Shown here in pieces: positions 16,341 through 24,982 of a stretch of 64,000 nucleotides of DNA. Each line of letters opens with the position of its first letter. Position 1 is the stretch's first letter. The notes under the pieces are model-generated. The model was not told where the DNA came from. It saw nothing but the letters and a program-made list of their open reading frames with translations, and did not search any database. Position numbers and translations under genes: made by a program. This DNA comes from Sphingomonas psychrolutea (GTDB taxonomy: Bacteria; Pseudomonadota; Alphaproteobacteria; Sphingomonadales; Sphingomonadaceae), in NCBI RefSeq assembly GCF_014636175.1, contig NZ_BMDW01000010.1, forward strand, positions 61,128 to 125,127. Reading direction: 5' to 3'.

Positions 16341-17152
16341 CGGCGGCGCCGATGCGGATCGCGCGCGTCTGGATGATCGGCTGCGGCAATATGGGCGGCG
16401 CGATGCTGCGCCAGTGGATCGCGCGCGGGACGCTGGCGGCCGATTCGGTCGATGTCGTCAATCGCGCTGACCGACTTTTGCCCGCGGGTGTACGGCAAGC
16501 GCGCGACCTCCCCGCCGGGGCGCTGCCCGATGCCGTCGTGCTGGCGATGAAGCCACAGCAATTGGATGACGTGGCCGCGCGCTTTGCCGATCGGTTGGCA
16601 GGCGTGCCGGTGCTGCTATCGATCCTCGCTGGCGTCGAGGAGGCCGCGCTTGCGCGCCGCTTTCGCGCCGGTGGAGTGCTCCGCGCCATGCCCAATCTCC
16701 CGGTCGGCATCGGCAAGGGCGTGGTCGCGCTCGACACATCGCGCGACGATCCCGCCATGCGCCGGGCCGTCGCTACGCTGATGGCCCCGCTGGGCTTGGT
16801 TGAGTGGGTCGCACCGGCGCAGTTCGACGCGGTCACCGCGCTCGCCGGCAGCGGACCAGCGTTCCTCTATCGCTTTATCGATGCGCTGGCCGCCGCCGGG
16901 GTCGCGCAGGGGCTGCCCGCGGACCAGGCGCAGCGGCTCGCGCTCGCGACAGTGGAGGGGGCAGGCCTCTTGGCTTCCGCCGCTGATGTCGGTCCGGGGG
17001 AATTGGCCGAGCGCGTGGCGAGCCCCGGTGGATCGACCCGCAAGGGCCTCGACGTGCTGGACGCCGACGGTGCGCTGACGGTTCTGCTCACCGAAACGAT
17101 CGCCGCCGCCACCCGGAGCAACGCCGAGATGGCCGCCGCCGCGCGCGCTTAG
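16337..17152 (+). CDS. proC: Pyrroline-5-carboxylate reductase
   Basis: A 271-residue enzyme for the last step of proline synthesis (P5C + NAD(P)H to proline). N-terminal Rossmann loop WMIGCGNMGGAML; the C-terminal dimerisation domain has VTALAGSGPAFLYRFIDAL and ERVASPGGSTRKGLDVL, the ProC signature. The GTG at 16337 overlaps the upstream stop; an ATG at 16352 is the alternative. Its last four bases overlap the convergent MarR gene. Confidence 0.93.
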   Translation: MTAAPMRIARVWMIGCGNMGGAMLRQWIARGTLAADSVDVVNRADRLLPAGVRQARDLPAGALPDAVVLAMKPQQLDDVAARFADRLAGVPVLLSILAGVEEAALARRFRAGGVLRAMPNLPVGIGKGVVALDTSRDDPAMRRAVATLMAPLGLVEWVAPAQFDAVTALAGSGPAFLYRFIDALAAAGVAQGLPADQAQRLALATVEGAGLLASAADVGPGELAERVASPGGSTRKGLDVLDADGALTVLLTETIAAATRSNAEMAAAARA

Positions 17153-17637
17153 TCGCGCAAACCCGAAAGCCGCGCGAGGTCAGCGTCGCCGATCATCCCT
17201 TCCAGCACCGACCAGAAGCCGCTGACCGCGCTTTGTCCGGCGCGCGCGTACGCCGTTGCCCAATGCTGCCGCACGGTTTCGAACAATTCATATTCCAACG
17301 CGGCACCTGCGTCGGACAAGCGCAGCAAACGCTGCCGCCGGTCACGCTCGCCAATGCGCGTCTCGACCAGATCGCGATCGCCCAGTTCGTTGAGCACGCG
17401 GCCGAGCGATTGTTTGGTGATGCCGAGCAAGCCGAGCAGCGCGCTGACCGTCAGATCCGGATGTCGTGCGATAAAGTACATGGCGCGGTGGTGCGCCCGG
17501 CCCAGTCCCATTCCCGCCAGCCGCGCCTCGGTCGATCGTGCGAGCGTGCTTTGGGCGAAATATAGCAACTCCATCCCGCGCCGGATTTCGGTCTCGCGGA
17601 GGAAGAGCGGTGAAGCGGAAGCGATTGCGGTGGCCAT
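17149..17637 (-). CDS. MarR-family transcriptional regulator
   Basis: A 162-residue winged-helix protein with LGRAHHRAMYFIARHPDLTVSALLGLLGITKQSLGRVLNELGDRDLV and the wing ERDRRQRLLRLSDAG. Start chosen at 17637 (MATAIASA). It is divergent from the aminotransferase gene with 68 bases between starts, so control of that gene is plausible but unproven. Confidence 0.9.
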   Translation of the reverse strand: MATAIASASPLFLRETEIRRGMELLYFAQSTLARSTEARLAGMGLGRAHHRAMYFIARHPDLTVSALLGLLGITKQSLGRVLNELGDRDLVETRIGERDRRQRLLRLSDAGAALEYELFETVRQHWATAYARAGQSAVSGFWSVLEGMIGDADLARLSGLRD

Positions 17638-17705
17638 TGTTGACCGCGTTTGACGCCTCCCGTACACCCCATCAACCCTAAAATTTGTAACAGAATGTCG
17701 CATCT

Positions 17706-18839
17706 ATGCTGCACAACATGTCCCTCGCTTCCGACCCGGCCATCGCCGCCGATGCTGTGCCGACCTTCGCGGTCGAGCCAAGCGCGACCCCGCTTGCCGT
17801 CAACGAGCGCGCGGCCTTGCTCACCAACCCCGGCTTCGGGCGGGTCTTCACCGATCATATGGCGACGATTCGTTATAGTGAGGCGAACGGCTGGCATGAC
17901 GCCAGGGTCGTGAAGCGTGCACCGTTTCAGCTGGATGCCGCGTCGGCGGTGCTGCATTATGCGCAGGAGATTTTCGAAGGGCTGAAGGCGTATCGCTTGC
18001 CCGATGGTGGCGCGGCGTTGTTCCGTCCGCACGCCAATGCCGCGCGCTTCCGCCGCTCGGCCGAGCGGATGGCGATGGTGCCCTTGCCCGATGATCTGTT
18101 CGTCGAATCGGTCCGTGCGATCGTGCGGCAGGAGGCCGACTGGATTCCGGATATCGAGGGCGGCGCACTGTATCTGCGCCCGTTCATGATCGCGAGCGAA
18201 GTGTTCCTTGGCGTCAAACCCTCGACCGAATATCTTTATGCGGTGATCGCGTCCTCGGTCGGTGCCTATTTCAAGGGTGATGCACCCGCCGTAACCCTGT
18301 GGGTGTCGCAGGATTATACCCGCGCGGCACCCGGCGGCACTGGCGCTGCCAAATGCGGCGGCAATTATGCCTCGAGCCTGATCGCGCAAGCCGAAGCGAC
18401 ACGGCAGGGGTGCGATCAAGTGCTGTTCCTCGACGCGGTCGAGCGCCGCTGGATCGAGGAACTGGGCGGCATGAACATCTTCTTCGTGTTCGATGATGGC
18501 AGCATCGCGACCCCGGCGCTGACCGGCACGATCCTGCCCGGAATTACGCGCGATTCGTTGATCACGCTCGCCCGCGACATGGGGCTCGTCGTGCGTGAGG
18601 AACCCTATGCGATCGACCAGTGCCGCGCGGACGCGGAAAGCGGTCGCCTGCGCGAGGCGTTTGCGTGCGGCACCGCCGCGGTCGTTACGCCGATCGGCAC
18701 GATGAAGCAGAAGGACGGCCAGTTCCAGATCGGCAGCGGCGGCCCGGGCCAGATCACGGGGCGCTTGCGGCAAGCGTTGATCGACATTCAACGCGGCCAC
18801 GCGCCCGATCCGCATGGCTGGCTCGACCGGGTGATCTGA
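17706..18839 (+). CDS. ilvE: Branched-chain amino acid aminotransferase
   Basis: A 377-residue fold-type IV PLP enzyme of the longer (BCAT type II) group. The Schiff-base lysine is in TGAAKCGGNYASS, followed by VERRWIEELGGMNIFFV and the glycine-rich TGTILPGITRDS phosphate loop. It interconverts Leu, Ile and Val with their keto acids. ATG at 17706; a second Met four codons later is possible. Divergent MarR gene upstream; tRNA-Gln follows. Confidence 0.93.
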   Translation: MLHNMSLASDPAIAADAVPTFAVEPSATPLAVNERAALLTNPGFGRVFTDHMATIRYSEANGWHDARVVKRAPFQLDAASAVLHYAQEIFEGLKAYRLPDGGAALFRPHANAARFRRSAERMAMVPLPDDLFVESVRAIVRQEADWIPDIEGGALYLRPFMIASEVFLGVKPSTEYLYAVIASSVGAYFKGDAPAVTLWVSQDYTRAAPGGTGAAKCGGNYASSLIAQAEATRQGCDQVLFLDAVERRWIEELGGMNIFFVFDDGSIATPALTGTILPGITRDSLITLARDMGLVVREEPYAIDQCRADAESGRLREAFACGTAAVVTPIGTMKQKDGQFQIGSGGPGQITGRLRQALIDIQRGHAPDPHGWLDRVI

Positions 18840-18946
18840 GGGAAGCGCGACGCCGCTGCGCATTACTTGTGGAAAAGCGCCATCGCCCCCTTTCCATCCG
18901 CGCATCACCGCCGTAAAGCACCGCGCTCCCGGCTTGGCCGGGATGT

Positions 18947-19021
18947 TGGGGCGTCGCCAAGTGGTAAGGCAGCGGCTTTTGATGCCGCCATTCGCAGGTT
19001 CGAACCCTGCCGCCCCAGCCA
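18947..19021 (+). tRNA. tRNA-Gln (UUG)
   Basis: A complete cloverleaf of 75 bases with encoded CCA. The acceptor stem is TGGGGCG pairing with CGCCCCA. The anticodon arm is GCGGC-TTTTGAT-GCCGC, giving anticodon TTG (glutamine). The T-arm contains GGTTCGAACC. Confidence 0.95.
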
Positions 19022-19502
19022 AACAGCACCTAATTGCAAATCGTTGAAAATCTTACCCTTCGCGCCGAAGCCGCGGATGGCCGGGATCGTGGTGGCATGG
19101 CGTCGGGGAACGAAGGGCTGTGCTCCAGTATGACGCTCTGAAACACGCCGGATCGCCGCGCGCCAATGGCGCCGAGGCGCCGATCAATGCGACCGGACCG
19201 GCACAAACGGCGCGCCGCGCGGGTCGCTCTCGATACCAGATTATCTCAACTAACCCATTCTAAAAACGAAACTTAATACCAGATATTGTCACCGGTAGGT
19301 GTGGCTCTTTTGTTACAAGCATCCGATAAAAGGCCGAGAACGGACTAAAATCCGGAACGGTAGCTTTACAAAAATACGGCCGCTGACCTAGTTGAGGGTA
19401 GAACTAAAGTGAAACTGCGGCCTGCAACGTCGGGCCTATCGTTCAACTGTCCAGCCGGGCACGCCCTTGATGCCGTGCCGGTTTGGTCAAAAAGGGGTGT
19501 TT
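19022..19502. other. Long noncoding leader before the TonB receptor gene
   Basis: About 480 bases with no convincing gene. The 3' half (19240-19400) is clearly more AT-rich than its surroundings and probably holds the promoter of the TonB-dependent receptor. I see no riboswitch structure or clear operator. A GGAAC near 19354 lacks a matching -10 GTT. Confidence 0.5.
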
Positions 19503-22484
19503 ATGAAAAAAACTGCAACTTCGCTCGCGCGCTTGAGCGTTGGCTCGGCTATCTCGGTCCTGGCATTCGCCAGCTTTGCTTCGTCGGCTTCCGCGCAAGT
19601 GGCACCAGCCACCGTCGCGAGCCCGGACGAGGCGACGCCGAACACCGACATCGTCGTGACCGGTACGTTGATCCGCAACCCCAATCTGACATCGTCGTCG
19701 CCGATCAAGGTCTTGAACGAGAGCGAAATCACGAAGCGCGCACCGAACACGGTGGAAGAATTGATCCGTGGCCTGCCAGGCGTTTCGCCGGGCGTTGGTT
19801 CGCAGGTCAATAACGGCGCGAATGGCACCAACACGGTCGATCTTCGCGGTCTCGGCGCTCAGCGCAACCTGGTCTTGCTCGATGGTAACCGCCTCGTTCC
19901 GTCGCGTGCCGATGGTGTCGTCGATCTGAACGTCATTCCGCTGGCGCTGATCGATCGCGTCGATTTGCTGACCGGTGGCGCATCGACCACCTACGGCGCG
20001 GATGCCGTGTCGGGTGTCGTGAACTTCATCACCAAGCGTAACTTTACCGGCCTTGACGTTCGGTTTGCGAACAAGATTTTGGGTACGGGCGATGGCTATT
20101 CGTTCCGCGGTGACATCACGGTCGGTGCGAACTTCGCTGACGATCGCGGCAACGCCGTTCTGAGCTTCGGCTATACCAAGGTAGACCCGGTCTATCAGAT
20201 CCAGCCCTTCTCGATCTTCGGCATCAGCAGCACCACCGGTCGCGCATCGGGCGCGTCGTTCACATCGGTGCCGACGACTATTTCGTTCCCGACCGCCGAT
20301 CTGCAGGTCGCCAATGGCGGCGGCTCGTTGGTCCCGCAATATCAGGGCTTCAACTTCAATCCATACAACATTTTCCAGACCCCGCTGATCCGCAAGAGCA
20401 TCTACGCAGCGACCCATTATGACGTCGCCGACGGCGTGGAATTCTATGCGCGGGGCATGTTCTCGCAGAACACCGTTCAGTCGATCATCGCGCCATCGGG
20501 CGTTTTCGGCAACGCGCTGACGATCCCGGGTAACAACCCGTATCTCAATTCGACGATCCGCGATCAGCTCTGCACGGCGAATGGCATTCCATTGGGCGCG
20601 ACGTGCAACACCAACCCGGCAATTCCGCTGCCAGGCGTCTATCGTCGTCTCGTTGAAATCGGGCCGCGCGTCAGCACGTACCAGAACAATCTGTACGATG
20701 CGCGGATCGGCACGAAAATCGATATCGCCAAGTCGACGAGCCTCGATATTTCGGCGTCTTATGGTCGCAGCGAGCAGACGTCGACCCAGTCGGGATACGT
20801 CATTACGCAGCGCGTCCAACAGGCGCTGAACGCCACCAATACCACGACCTGCATCGACACGACGGGCAATTGCGTTCCGGTCAATCTGTTCGGCGCGGCT
20901 GGCTCGATCACCCCTGCGCAGGTTGCGTTCCTGCAGGCGCAGAGCACGATCCGCATCAACACCGAACTGTACCAGGCACGCGCAGTTCTGTCGGGCGATT
21001 TCGGCAGCTTCCTGCCAACGTCGGATAAGGCGATCAGCTACGCCGTCGGCGTGGAATATCGCAAGTATAAGTATGACCGCATCCCGGATGCGTTCGCGCA
21101 GGATCCTTCGGCACTCGGCGGTGCGGGCGGCGCGACGCTTCCCTTCACCGGCGGCTATGACGTGACGGAAGGGTTTGGCGAGTTGATCGCACCGATCGTG
21201 ACGGACAAGCCGTTCTTCAACGACCTGACGCTCGAAGCCGGCATCCGCTATTCGTCGTACAATGTTCAGGCGGCAGGCAGCCCGCATTTCAACACGACCA
21301 CTTATAAGGGTGGCGCAACGTGGGAGCCGGTGAAGGGTGTTCGCTTTCGCGGCAACTACCAACGTGCCGTACGCGCGCCGAACATCGGTGAATTGTTCGC
21401 CCCGACGGTTACGGGTCTGACCAACGTGAGGACCGAACCCTGCGTAGGTACTGCACCTCTGTCCAATGCAAATCTTGCGGCAGTTTGCATCGCACAGGGT
21501 GCCCCTGCGGCCTCGATCGGGCTGATCCAGAACCCATCCGCCGGTCAGGCAAACGCAACGGCTGGCGGTAATGCGCTGATCAAGCCGGAAAAGGCCGACA
21601 CCTTCACGCTCGGTGCCGTGTTCACGCCAAGCCAGTTCGTCCCGGGTCTTTCGATCAGCGTCGATTATTTCGATATCAAGGTGAACCAGGCGATCACCTC
21701 GGCGCTGCCTAGCGATGCGCTCAACGCGTGCTTCGGCAATATCACTGCAGCATCCGCAACGTCGGCCGCCTGCACCTCGATCCGCCGCAACCCGGCCAAT
21801 GGTCGTTTGAGTGGGCCGTCCGCGACGACCTTCGGCCTGCAAACCCCATTGACCAACAATGGCCGCTACGCGACCGATGGGATCGATTTGACGGCTGATT
21901 ATGGTCACAAGTTCGGAGAGTTCGGGCTCGACCTTAACTTTCGCGGAACATGGACCAACCACTTGCAGTTTTCCGCTTCGCCTACGTCGGTTTCGCGTGA
22001 TTGCGTCGGGTACTTCAGCGTGAATTGCGGACCGAGCTTGGGTCAGATCTTGCCGGAACTGACTTGGCAGCAGCGCACGACGCTGTCGGCTCCGGGCGTC
22101 AGCCTATCGGTCCTGTGGCGGCATCTCGACTCGGTCCAGTATGAGGGCCAGGCTCCTGACTATGTGGCGCGAGGCTTTACGGCCGCGAACCGCAATCTTT
22201 TCAGCGGTGTCGTGACCAATGCCGCTGGCGCGAGTTCGGCACTCGCCGGACAGACGGTCAATTTCAACCGCATCCCGGCGTACAACTATTTCGACCTGAC
22301 CTTGCAGTTCGAGGTAGCGAAAGAGTTCGTCTTGACGCTGGGGACGCAGAACCTGTTCAACAAGCAGCCTCCGGTCGTTGGTGGCCAGGCTGGTTCGACG
22401 GCGGCGGGATCGGGCAACACCTTCCCATCGACCTACGATCCACTGGGTCGCTCGTTCAACGCGGCAGTGCGCGTCAAGTTCTGA
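19503..22484 (+). CDS. TonB-dependent outer-membrane receptor
   Basis: A 993-residue protein. The signal peptide spans about 1-31 (ending ASSASAQV). A plug domain follows, with DIVVTGTLIRN near the TonB-box position and VEELIRGLPGVSPGVG, VDLRGLGAQRNLVLLDGNRLVP typical of the large TBDR group. The rest is a 22-strand barrel with the terminal Phe needed for BAM insertion. The ligand is unknown. ATG at 19503 with AGGGG upstream. It ends at a strong terminator and is followed by sulfotransferase/AspH genes, which may act on it or its ligand (inference). Confidence 0.95.
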   Translation: MKKTATSLARLSVGSAISVLAFASFASSASAQVAPATVASPDEATPNTDIVVTGTLIRNPNLTSSSPIKVLNESEITKRAPNTVEELIRGLPGVSPGVGSQVNNGANGTNTVDLRGLGAQRNLVLLDGNRLVPSRADGVVDLNVIPLALIDRVDLLTGGASTTYGADAVSGVVNFITKRNFTGLDVRFANKILGTGDGYSFRGDITVGANFADDRGNAVLSFGYTKVDPVYQIQPFSIFGISSTTGRASGASFTSVPTTISFPTADLQVANGGGSLVPQYQGFNFNPYNIFQTPLIRKSIYAATHYDVADGVEFYARGMFSQNTVQSIIAPSGVFGNALTIPGNNPYLNSTIRDQLCTANGIPLGATCNTNPAIPLPGVYRRLVEIGPRVSTYQNNLYDARIGTKIDIAKSTSLDISASYGRSEQTSTQSGYVITQRVQQALNATNTTTCIDTTGNCVPVNLFGAAGSITPAQVAFLQAQSTIRINTELYQARAVLSGDFGSFLPTSDKAISYAVGVEYRKYKYDRIPDAFAQDPSALGGAGGATLPFTGGYDVTEGFGELIAPIVTDKPFFNDLTLEAGIRYSSYNVQAAGSPHFNTTTYKGGATWEPVKGVRFRGNYQRAVRAPNIGELFAPTVTGLTNVRTEPCVGTAPLSNANLAAVCIAQGAPAASIGLIQNPSAGQANATAGGNALIKPEKADTFTLGAVFTPSQFVPGLSISVDYFDIKVNQAITSALPSDALNACFGNITAASATSAACTSIRRNPANGRLSGPSATTFGLQTPLTNNGRYATDGIDLTADYGHKFGEFGLDLNFRGTWTNHLQFSASPTSVSRDCVGYFSVNCGPSLGQILPELTWQQRTTLSAPGVSLSVLWRHLDSVQYEGQAPDYVARGFTAANRNLFSGVVTNAAGASSALAGQTVNFNRIPAYNYFDLTLQFEVAKEFVLTLGTQNLFNKQPPVVGGQAGSTAAGSGNTFPSTYDPLGRSFNAAVRVKF

Positions 22485-22510
22485 TCGGTAACGATCCGAC
22501 GACACACATT

Positions 22511-22541
22511 GGGGGTGGCCTTCGGGCCGCCCCCTTTTTTT
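22511..22541 (+). terminator. Rho-independent terminator of the TonB receptor gene
   Basis: GGGGGTGGCC and GGCCGCCCCC form a GC-rich stem (one G-T pair) with a short TTCG-type loop, followed by seven T residues, 27 bases after the receptor stop. Confidence 0.9.
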
Positions 22542-22548
22542 GTCCTGC

Positions 22549-23571
22549 TTATGGCGCGGGTAGCAGCGGATGGGGCGGCATAATCGCGATTCCGGCGCTC
22601 TCGGCGACCTTTTCGGCCCAGGTCAGCACCATTGCCAATTCTTCGGCATAGGTGCCGGCCGCCGCTTTCTGGTTGGCCTTGCGGGCGTCCGCGTCGAAAT
22701 CTCCGCCGAACTTGGCGTGCCGCGTGAACACCGATGCAACGATCTCCGCCCGCTCCGCATCGCTCGACGGCACGCCGAACAGCGTATCGAGCGCCTCCAA
22801 CGCCGCGGCGGGCCGCGCGAGCAATCCTTCACTGTCGAGCGTACGAACGCGCATCGGCCACCGTTCGACGAGCTTGGCAAACAGCGCCTGTTGCGCCAGC
22901 CATCCGCTGGCGGCGACTTGCAGGTCGGACTGCAGGAAGATCTCGTCCGGCGCGAAGCCAAGATCGACCAGCCCCTCCTTCATGAATTTGGCGAGCAGAT
23001 CGCGCACCCACAATCGGCCCCACAGGCCTTTGCTGGCGATCGAGCCGAGATATACCTCCAGCGGCGCATAGAGCAGCACCGCCGCGGCGTCGGCGCGGTC
23101 CGCCAGCATGGTCATTGCCAAGCCGTTGACGACGTTGGAGGGTTTTATGACGCACACCTCGCCGGCCTCGAACGGTCGTGCGAGCGTTGCCAGGCCGTCT
23201 TGCAAAACGGCGCGAATCTGTGCCGGGGCACCGCCACGATGTCGCCAGCCGACAAGATCGTTGAGCAGCACCGGCTCTTTCAAGCTGAACGCGCGCCCGG
23301 GGCGATCATAGGCATTGGCGACCAGCGTCGAGCAGCAATAGGCGGAGTGAAATACGAAATTCACGCGCTGTCCGGACGCGGCGGGTGCGATATCGCCGCG
23401 CCGCACGACCAGCGCGTCGCCAAGATCGGGCAATTCGGCATCGGTCAAAAAGGCGGCGTGACGCCGCCGCGCGCGATCGACCGCGACGAAATGGATCGCG
23501 TCGTGGCCCGGATCATAACGATGCGCCAGCCATTCTGCGGGAAGCCGGACTTGCTCGGGCGCTGTCGTCAT
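22549..23571 (-). CDS. Sulfotransferase-like P-loop protein
   Basis: A 340-residue protein without a signal peptide. Residues 72-88 (FVFHSAYCCSTLVANAYD) look like a divergent PAPS-binding loop, where S/T residues replace the usual G-S-G; a downstream KPSNVVNGLAMTML segment and LYAPLEVYLGSI continue the sulfotransferase-like fold. It is convergent with the TonB receptor and divergent from the TPR-AspH gene 77 bases away. ATG at 23571 chosen; the long 5' extension in frame is low quality. Sulfotransferase activity is likely but not certain because the loop is atypical. Confidence 0.68.
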   Translation of the reverse strand: MTTAPEQVRLPAEWLAHRYDPGHDAIHFVAVDRARRRHAAFLTDAELPDLGDALVVRRGDIAPAASGQRVNFVFHSAYCCSTLVANAYDRPGRAFSLKEPVLLNDLVGWRHRGGAPAQIRAVLQDGLATLARPFEAGEVCVIKPSNVVNGLAMTMLADRADAAAVLLYAPLEVYLGSIASKGLWGRLWVRDLLAKFMKEGLVDLGFAPDEIFLQSDLQVAASGWLAQQALFAKLVERWPMRVRTLDSEGLLARPAAALEALDTLFGVPSSDAERAEIVASVFTRHAKFGGDFDADARKANQKAAAGTYAEELAMVLTWAEKVAESAGIAIMPPHPLLPAP

Positions 23572-23648
23572 TCCACCATCCTCGTAGCGCGGCGGCGCGG
23601 GATTGCAGCGCGCTTGCCCGCGTTGGACCATTATGCTTTGGTCGCGGT

Positions 23649-24929
23649 ATGGCACACCGTGACGCAGCGATTGAGGCAATTTTGCGTGAAGCGTCAAGCT
23701 TGCGGCAACAGGGCCAGACGCAACGCGAACGCGCCTTGCTCGACCGGGCCATTGCGGCGCATCCTGCCGACCCCGCGATCCACAACGCCCATGGTCTGCG
23801 GGCGTTGTCCGACCAGGCATTCGACGTTGCGATTACCAGTTTTACCAACGCGGTCGCGGCCGACCCGACCGAGCCTGCGCTACGTCTCAATCTCGCCGCG
23901 GCATATCGGGCCAAGGGCGACGTGGGTGGCGAGCGCCAAAGCCTTCAGGATACGCTCGATCTCGACCAATTGCATTTCATGGCACGCCTTCGTCTGGCCG
24001 AGTTGTTGCAGCGCGAAGGCGAGCTCTCGGGTGCAGCGCCGCATTGGAGTGCGGTCCTGCAAATCGCGCGCAATGCCGCCGAACGCTCGGATGCGATCCT
24101 TGAGATTGAACGTCGTGCAAGCCGGTTCCTGGACGAGCATAACGCAGCCTATGCTCAGGCGCTGGACGTTGAACTTGGTGCGCCGCTGGCCGAGGCCGCA
24201 ACGTCCGATCGGTTCAAGGCGTGCGCTGAATATACGCTTGGCCGGCGCAAGATTTATCATAATGTGTGCGCCGGGGTCCATTTCCCCTTTCTTCCTGCCG
24301 ACGAATTTTTCGACCGCGCACACTTCCCGTGGCTCGCGGAACTGGAGGCCGCGACACCGCAGATCCGCGCCGAAGCGCTGGCGTTGATCGCCAACGGCGC
24401 ATCCGCGATCCGGCCGTATGTCCGGCTGGACGCGGGGACGCCCCAAAACAAATGGAGTTCGCTCGACGATTCGCCGGAATGGAGCGCGTGCTTTTTATGG
24501 GAGCAGGGTGCGCAAAACGAGGCGATCTGTGCCCTTTGCCCAGATACCGCATCGGCGCTCGCGCGCGTGCCGCAAACGCAGCTTCCGGGCAAAGCGCCAT
24601 CGGCGTTCTTTTCAATCCTGCAGGCGAACGGCAAAATTCCACCGCATACCGGCGTTACGAACACGCGCGCGATCGTCCACCTGCCGCTTGTTGTGCCTGA
24701 CGGATGCGGGTTCCGGGTTGGTGGTGAAACGCGCGCCTGGCGCGAAGGCGAGGCCTTCGTGTTCGACGATACGATCGAACATGAGGCGTGGAACCATAGC
24801 GATCAACACCGCGTCGTGCTGATTTTTGACGTGTGGAATCCGCATTTGACGGTGGCGGAGCAGGAACACCTTAAAAAGCTCTTTGCCGTTGCCGATCGGC
24901 GCACGTCGCCCGAAGCCTTCGGCACCTAA
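23649..24929 (+). CDS. TPR-AspH: aspartyl/asparaginyl beta-hydroxylase with TPR domain
   Basis: A 426-residue protein built like animal AspH. Residues 1-190 are TPR-type helices (HNAHGLRALSDQAFDVAITSF repeats); residues 200-410 are the oxygenase. Catalytic residues are H333 and G335 in PPHTGVTNTR, H378 in FDDTIEHEAW and R388. The HxG in place of HxD is exactly the animal AspH arrangement. It probably beta-hydroxylates Asp or Asn in a protein. The start at 23649 follows a divergent promoter region; the TPR-sulfotransferase gene follows after 53 bases. Confidence 0.88.
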   Translation: MAHRDAAIEAILREASSLRQQGQTQRERALLDRAIAAHPADPAIHNAHGLRALSDQAFDVAITSFTNAVAADPTEPALRLNLAAAYRAKGDVGGERQSLQDTLDLDQLHFMARLRLAELLQREGELSGAAPHWSAVLQIARNAAERSDAILEIERRASRFLDEHNAAYAQALDVELGAPLAEAATSDRFKACAEYTLGRRKIYHNVCAGVHFPFLPADEFFDRAHFPWLAELEAATPQIRAEALALIANGASAIRPYVRLDAGTPQNKWSSLDDSPEWSACFLWEQGAQNEAICALCPDTASALARVPQTQLPGKAPSAFFSILQANGKIPPHTGVTNTRAIVHLPLVVPDGCGFRVGGETRAWREGEAFVFDDTIEHEAWNHSDQHRVVLIFDVWNPHLTVAEQEHLKKLFAVADRRTSPEAFGT

Positions 24930-24982
24930 TTGCGCCATCGGCACGGCCTAGCATTCCTGCAAACCGATCGGTACGAGGTGTG

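Noticed and set aside
19443..21962. 839-codon minus-strand frame inside the TonB receptor gene
   Set aside because: The plus-strand receptor has signal peptide, plug motifs and terminal Phe; the opposite frame has only Arg/Ala/Asp-rich noise.
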